This document shows positions 60,532-63,957 of a stretch of 63,957 nucleotides of DNA, in pieces; position 1 is the stretch's first letter; every line of letters begins with the position of its first letter. Position numbers and translations under genes: made by a program. A model generated the notes under the pieces. The model was not told where the DNA came from. It saw nothing but the letters and a program-made list of their open reading frames with translations, and made no database searches. Source of the stretch: Actinomadura sp. BRA 177 (GTDB lineage: Bacteria; Actinomycetota; Actinomycetes; Streptosporangiales; Streptosporangiaceae); the NCBI RefSeq assembly GCF_013372625.1, contig NZ_JABXFD010000355.1, forward strand, positions 1 to 63,957. The letters run 5' to 3'.

Positions 60532-61596
60532 TCAGGGCTTGGTCGGAACCTTGATCTCGCCGCTGACGATCTTGGCCTTCAGCTCGTCCAGCTTGGCCTT
60601 GATGTCGTCGACGTTGCCGCCGGACGTGGAGTAGCCGACGCCGTCGTTGCTGAGGTCATAGGTCTTGGTGCCGGCCTTGAACGTGCCCTTGGCGACGCTC
60701 TCCACGAAGTCGAACACCGACACGTCCACGTGCTTGACCATGGAGGTGAGGATGTGCTCCTTCACCCCGGCGACCGCGGGCTGGTTGTACTGGTCGGAGT
60801 CGACGCCGATGGCCCACTTGCCGGCCGCGCCGACGGTCTTGATGACGCCGATGCCGGCGCCGCCCGCGGCGTGGTAGATGACGTCCGCGCCCTGGTCGAG
60901 CTGGCCCTTGGCGGCCTCGTTGCCGAGGCTGGTGTCCTTGAAGCCGTTGAAGTTCGGCGGCTGCGTCAGGTACTTCGCCGGCAGGATCTTGATGTCCGGC
61001 TTGGCCTCCTTGGCGCCCGCCTCGTAGCCGGCCTGGAACTTCTGGATCAGCGGCACGTTGACGCCGCCGATGAAGCCGATCGTGCCCGTCTTCGACTTCA
61101 GCGCCGCCGCCGCGCCGACCAGGAAGGAGCCCTGCTCCTCGGCGAAGCAGGAGCCGCTGACGTTCGCGCCCTCGACCTTGCACTGGTCGGCGTCCACGAC
61201 GAGGAACTTGGTGTCGGGGAAGTCCTTGGCGACCTTGACGATCGAGGTGGTGTAGGCGAACCCGACCCCGATGATCGGGTTGTAGCCCTTGTTGGCCATC
61301 AGCCGCAGGCGGGACTCCTTGTCGGAGTCCGGCTCGTCCGGCTTCGCCGAGATCTCCTCGGTCTGCAGGTTCAGGTCCTTCTTGGCCTTGTCCAGGCCGG
61401 CGGCGGCCGAGTCGTTGAAGGACTGGTCACCGCGGCCGCCGATGTCGAAGGCCAGGCCGACCTTCAGGGTCTTCTTGCCGCCCTCGTCACCACCGCCACC
61501 GGTGTCCGCCTTCTTGCCACCGCACGCGGAGGCGCCGCTGAGCGTCAGCGCCGCACCCGTCACGGCGACGAGTGTCATCTTCAGTCCACGGCGCAA
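60532..61596 (-). CDS. BMP-family nucleoside-binding lipoprotein
   Basis: A 354-residue extracytoplasmic binding protein. The start is taken as TTG at 61596, with AAGGAG 7 bp upstream; the signal peptide then reads LRRGLKMTLVAVTGAALTLS with a weak lipobox (GASAC, Cys about 25). The mature protein has KVGLAFDIGGRGDQSFNDSA (shortened), the BMP/PnrA signature, and VIYHAAGGAGIGVIKTV, which contacts the base and ribose in the family. It delivers nucleosides to the two-permease importer. An ATG at 61578 is less likely, since it would shorten the charged lead. Confidence 0.92.
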   Translation of the reverse strand: MRRGLKMTLVAVTGAALTLSGASACGGKKADTGGGGDEGGKKTLKVGLAFDIGGRGDQSFNDSAAAGLDKAKKDLNLQTEEISAKPDEPDSDKESRLRLMANKGYNPIIGVGFAYTTSIVKVAKDFPDTKFLVVDADQCKVEGANVSGSCFAEEQGSFLVGAAAALKSKTGTIGFIGGVNVPLIQKFQAGYEAGAKEAKPDIKILPAKYLTQPPNFNGFKDTSLGNEAAKGQLDQGADVIYHAAGGAGIGVIKTVGAAGKWAIGVDSDQYNQPAVAGVKEHILTSMVKHVDVSVFDFVESVAKGTFKAGTKTYDLSNDGVGYSTSGGNVDDIKAKLDELKAKIVSGEIKVPTKP

Positions 61597-61723
61597 GGTA
61601 GCGCTCCTTCCGTTCCCCACCCACGGTCCAGCGACCGGTCCGGTCACCGAAATCGATCGGACGCTACCCCGCGAAAGAGGGCAAACTTCCCGCCTGCACC
61701 GATTCGCAACAGGTCCGTTACCA

Positions 61724-61735
61724 ATGCGTACGCAT
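61724..61735. promoter_or_regulatory. 12-bp perfect palindrome upstream of importer operon
   Basis: ATGCGTACGCAT lies 128 bp upstream of the binding-protein start, in the 250-bp gap that must hold the operon promoter. No regulator gene is adjacent. A candidate operator only. Confidence 0.45.
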
Positions 61736-61848
61736 ATCGCCACAGGTCAGCGGTGACGTCGGCGTCTCGGGCGGGGCCGCGGACGCGCCGCGGCACGGGG
61801 GTACTGGTGGGGGACGGAAGGTCACGCGCAGTGATCGTTACCGGGGAG

Positions 61849-63252
61849 TCAGGCGAGCGTCGCGCCCTCGCCGATCTGCTCGGCGTCGCCGGGACGGCCG
61901 CCCTCCCACAGCGCGGTCAGCGCGGTGGCGCCGAGCACCCGCAGGCCGACCGCGATGCAGCGCTCGTCCACGTCGAAGTCGCCGCGGTGCAGGTCGTACT
62001 CGCCGGACGAGCCGGGGGTGCGGACGCCGAGCCGGGCGAGCGCGCCGGGGATCGACTCCAGGTACCAGCCGAAGTCCTCGCCGCCGAGGCTCTGCGGCGT
62101 GGGGACGACGCCCTCCTCGTCGATGACCTGCGCGGCGGCGTCGCGGAACATCTGCACGCTGGCCGCCTCGTTCACGGTCGGCGGGACGCCCCGGACGTAT
62201 TCCAGGGACGCCTCCACGTCGTAGGCGGCGGCGACCGACTGGAGCAGCGCCTTCATCATCTCCGGCGCGCGGTGCCAGGCCTCGTCGTCCAGGCAGCGGA
62301 CGGTGCCCTCGGCGATCCCGTCGTCGGGGATGGCGTTGGCGACGGACCCGGCGGAGACGCGCCCCCACACCAGGGACAGGCTGGAGCGCGGGTCGACGCG
62401 CCGGGACAGCGCGGACGGCAGCTCGGTGACGATCTTGGCGAGCGCGTACACCAGGTCGGCGGTCAGGTGCGGCCGGGCGGTGTGCCCGCCGGGCCCGGTG
62501 ACCTTCACGTAGACCTTGTCGCAGGCGGCGGTGATCGGGCCGGTGCGCAGGCCCAGCTGGCCGACCTCGATGCGCGGGTCGCAGTGCAGCGCGAACGCGC
62601 GGTCGACGCCCGCGATGCCGCCGGCGGCCATCACGTCCAGCGCGCCGCCGGGGGTCTCCTCGGCGGGCTGGAACAGCAGCCGGACCCGGCCCGGCAGCAG
62701 CCCGGCCTCGGCCTGCTGCGCGAGGAACAGGCCGGCGCCCAGCACCATCACGGTGTGGACGTCGTGGCCGCACGCGTGCGCGACGCCCGGGACCGTCGAC
62801 CGGTAGGGGGCGTCCTCCTTCTCGTCGTGCAGCGGGAGCGCGTCGATGTCGGCCCGGAGCGCGACCGTGGTGCCGTCGGCGGGGCCGATGTCGCAGTACA
62901 GGCCGGTGCCCTTGGGCAGGACGACCGGGTCGAGGCCCGCCGCGCGCAGCCGCTCGGCGATCTTCGCGGTCGTCCGGTGCTCGGCGTAGCCCAGCTCGGG
63001 GTGCGCGTGCAGGTCGCGGCGGAACGCGATCAGCTCGTCCTCGTGCGCGGCCAGGAACGCGTCGAGCTCCGGCTGGAGGACGGCGCCGCCGAGCACCGCG
63101 GGCACGGTCGCCGGGCGGGCGGCCACGGGCGCGGCCTCGCCTGCTGCCGCGGCCCCGTTCAGGCCGCCGGCGGCGCCGGCGGCCCGGTCCACGGGGTCCG
63201 CGACGGTGGGTGGTTCAAGGCCGGGCATCACCCCGGGTCCCGGATGTGTCAT
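61849..63252 (-). CDS. M20-family amidohydrolase (peptidase-like)
   Basis: About 467 residues from the ATG at 63252 (GGGGG 5 bp upstream); GTG at 63390, overlapping the next gene's stop, is an alternative that adds an Ala/Pro-rich lead. Family motifs are RDLHAHPELGYAEHRTT, ACGHDVHTVMVLGA (metal His and Asp), FQPAEETPGGA (catalytic Glu and metal Glu), and GGEDFGWYLE near the end. Dimerisation-domain sequence (VKVTGPGGHTARPHLTADLV, shortened) is present. It resembles N-acyl amino acid amidohydrolases (hippurate hydrolase/AmaA type). An unconserved ~65-residue lead precedes the fold. Substrate unknown. Confidence 0.88.
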   Translation of the reverse strand: MTHPGPGVMPGLEPPTVADPVDRAAGAAGGLNGAAAAGEAAPVAARPATVPAVLGGAVLQPELDAFLAAHEDELIAFRRDLHAHPELGYAEHRTTAKIAERLRAAGLDPVVLPKGTGLYCDIGPADGTTVALRADIDALPLHDEKEDAPYRSTVPGVAHACGHDVHTVMVLGAGLFLAQQAEAGLLPGRVRLLFQPAEETPGGALDVMAAGGIAGVDRAFALHCDPRIEVGQLGLRTGPITAACDKVYVKVTGPGGHTARPHLTADLVYALAKIVTELPSALSRRVDPRSSLSLVWGRVSAGSVANAIPDDGIAEGTVRCLDDEAWHRAPEMMKALLQSVAAAYDVEASLEYVRGVPPTVNEAASVQMFRDAAAQVIDEEGVVPTPQSLGGEDFGWYLESIPGALARLGVRTPGSSGEYDLHRGDFDVDERCIAVGLRVLGATALTALWEGGRPGDAEQIGEGATLA

Positions 63253-63386
63253 CTGCGCCCCCTGCGCGACGGCGGAGCCGGACGGCGTCCGCCCGGTGGT
63301 GGTGTCGTTCTCGGGAATGTTCTCTGCTACTTGTTCGCTCTTCGGCGGCGAAGCGTTCACGCGACCGGCCGGGCCCGCCTCCGGGT

Positions 63387-63827
63387 TCACGGCGCCGGCC
63401 GGGCCCGCCCGGTCCGCACGAGGATGCCGCGCGCGCCGGCCGCCGCGGCGGCCTCGATGTCGCCGCCGATGTCGCCGATCACGGCGCAGTCGGACGGCAG
63501 CACCCCGAGCCGCTCCGCGGCCCGCTCGATCATGCCGGGCTCCGGTTTGCGGCACGCGCAGCCGTCGCCGTCGTCGTGCGGGCAGAACTCCCACACGTCG
63601 ATCCGGCCGAGCAGCTCCTCCACGCGGGCGTTGACGCGCCGCACGTCCCCGGCGCCGATGAGCCCCTTGGCGACCCCCGACTGGTTGGACACGACGCCGA
63701 TCCGGACGCCGTGCCGGCGGAGCCGGTCGAGGGCGCGGCGCGCGCCGGGCATCGGCTCGACCCGCGCCGGGTCCCCGTTGTACGGGACGTCCCTGACCAG
63801 GGTGTCGTCGCGGTCGAACAGCACCAC
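63387..63827 (-). CDS. HAD-IIIA phosphatase, GmhB-like (5' end uncertain)
   Basis: 146 residues from the GTG at 63827. The HAD motif is LFDRDDTLV (Asp5 nucleophile, Asp7), with VVSNQSGVAKG near 45 as motif II, the zinc loop CPHDDGDGCACRKPEPG (Cys82, His84, Cys90, Cys92) and GDIGGDIEAA as motif IV. This is the heptose-bisphosphate phosphatase (GmhB) type; the usual DxDGT has become DRDDT. The frame stays open upstream through RAGSWGGPR and IWHRLRGLSVHRR to at least 63890, so the real protein may be longer, perhaps the C-terminal part of a larger glycosyltransferase-linked protein. The window end there is a foldback repeat, so the true 5' end cannot be seen. Confidence 0.8.
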   Translation of the reverse strand: MVLFDRDDTLVRDVPYNGDPARVEPMPGARRALDRLRRHGVRIGVVSNQSGVAKGLIGAGDVRRVNARVEELLGRIDVWEFCPHDDGDGCACRKPEPGMIERAAERLGVLPSDCAVIGDIGGDIEAAAAAGARGILVRTGRARPAP

Positions 63828-63957
63828 GCGCGGCCCGCCCCAGCTCCCCGCCCGCCGGTGGACGGAGAGGCCCCGGAGCCGGTGCCAGATCGCGGCGGGC
63901 GGGGAGCTGGGGCGGGCCGCGCGTGGTGCTGTTCGACCCCGACGACCCCCTGGTCAG
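63793..63957. repeat. Foldback inverted repeat at window end
   Basis: The arms 63793-63857 and 63893-63957 (65 bp each) are reverse complements except at two positions (63939, 63947), around a 35-bp spacer. The right arm repeats the start of the HAD gene in reverse and ends exactly at the window end. Most likely a contig-end artefact. Confidence 0.9.

Noticed and set aside
63893..63957. Second, divergent HAD-phosphatase gene beginning at the window end
   Set aside because: It is a mirror copy of the first gene start with two base changes and no unique sequence beyond, better explained as a contig-end artefact.

Overview
The window is a very GC-rich, densely coding segment of a filamentous actinomycete chromosome. 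Several traits point to the Streptosporangiales, most plausibly Actinomadura or another Thermomonosporaceae: GTG and TTG starts, long chains of ATGA/GTGA-coupled genes, a Tad pilus locus carrying a LysM-BTAD protein, a conservon (cvnA-D), a DUF574-type methyltransferase and many TetR regulators. The genus is inference. I found no rRNA, tRNA or CRISPR array.

Layout. 1-2555: an NYN-domain protein and a beta-propeller lipoprotein. 2593-12164 (minus): a tightly coupled Tad/Flp pilus operon (SAF-domain CpaB-like, CpaE-like ATPase, TadA, TadB, TadC, Flp pilin, three TadE/TadG-like pseudopilins) ending in a 1036-residue membrane protein with LysM and BTAD domains. 12404-14801: a TetR repressor divergent from a SRPBCC protein across a paired operator, then a Rossmann reductase. 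14837-22477: a type VII secretion (ESX-like) island with an FHA-containing EccC and WXG100-like proteins, interrupted by a TnpB (IS1341-type) element and a decayed gene. 22613-28044: two SPFH-family proteins around an acyl-CoA carboxylase alpha chain and a TPM-domain protein. 28200-31989: a two-component system, a CBS-domain protein and an ArsB/NhaD-type transporter. 32014-38453: an LpdA-like flavoprotein and purine salvage genes (PNP, a PGM2-type phosphosugar mutase, adenosine deaminase) around a 17-bp minisatellite. 38553-43400: a cupin, a VOC-methyltransferase fusion, a class F sortase with its probable substrate, and a DrrAB-like exporter facing its TetR regulator. 44657-49878: the conservon, a GAF protein and an acyl-CoA dehydrogenase. 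50488-54517: a probable TnpB-element scar, PPOX/TetR, an ArsR-SRPBCC fusion with its operator inside its own promoter, a DinB-like protein and an MDR dehydrogenase. 54534-61596 (minus): a BMP-type nucleoside ABC importer followed by cytidine deaminase and thymidine phosphorylase. 61849-63957: an M20 amidohydrolase, a GmhB-like phosphatase, and a near-perfect foldback repeat at the window end.

How the genes work together. The nucleoside importer, Cdd, DeoA, Add, PNP and the PGM2-like mutase together form a nearly complete route from imported nucleosides to free bases and pentose 5-phosphates. The Tad operon supplies the motor and pilins but shows no prepilin peptidase here. The ESX island holds only the motor ATPase and small secreted-type proteins, so its membrane channel partners must lie elsewhere. 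Four regulator/target pairs carry visible dyad operators, which makes the local regulation unusually readable.
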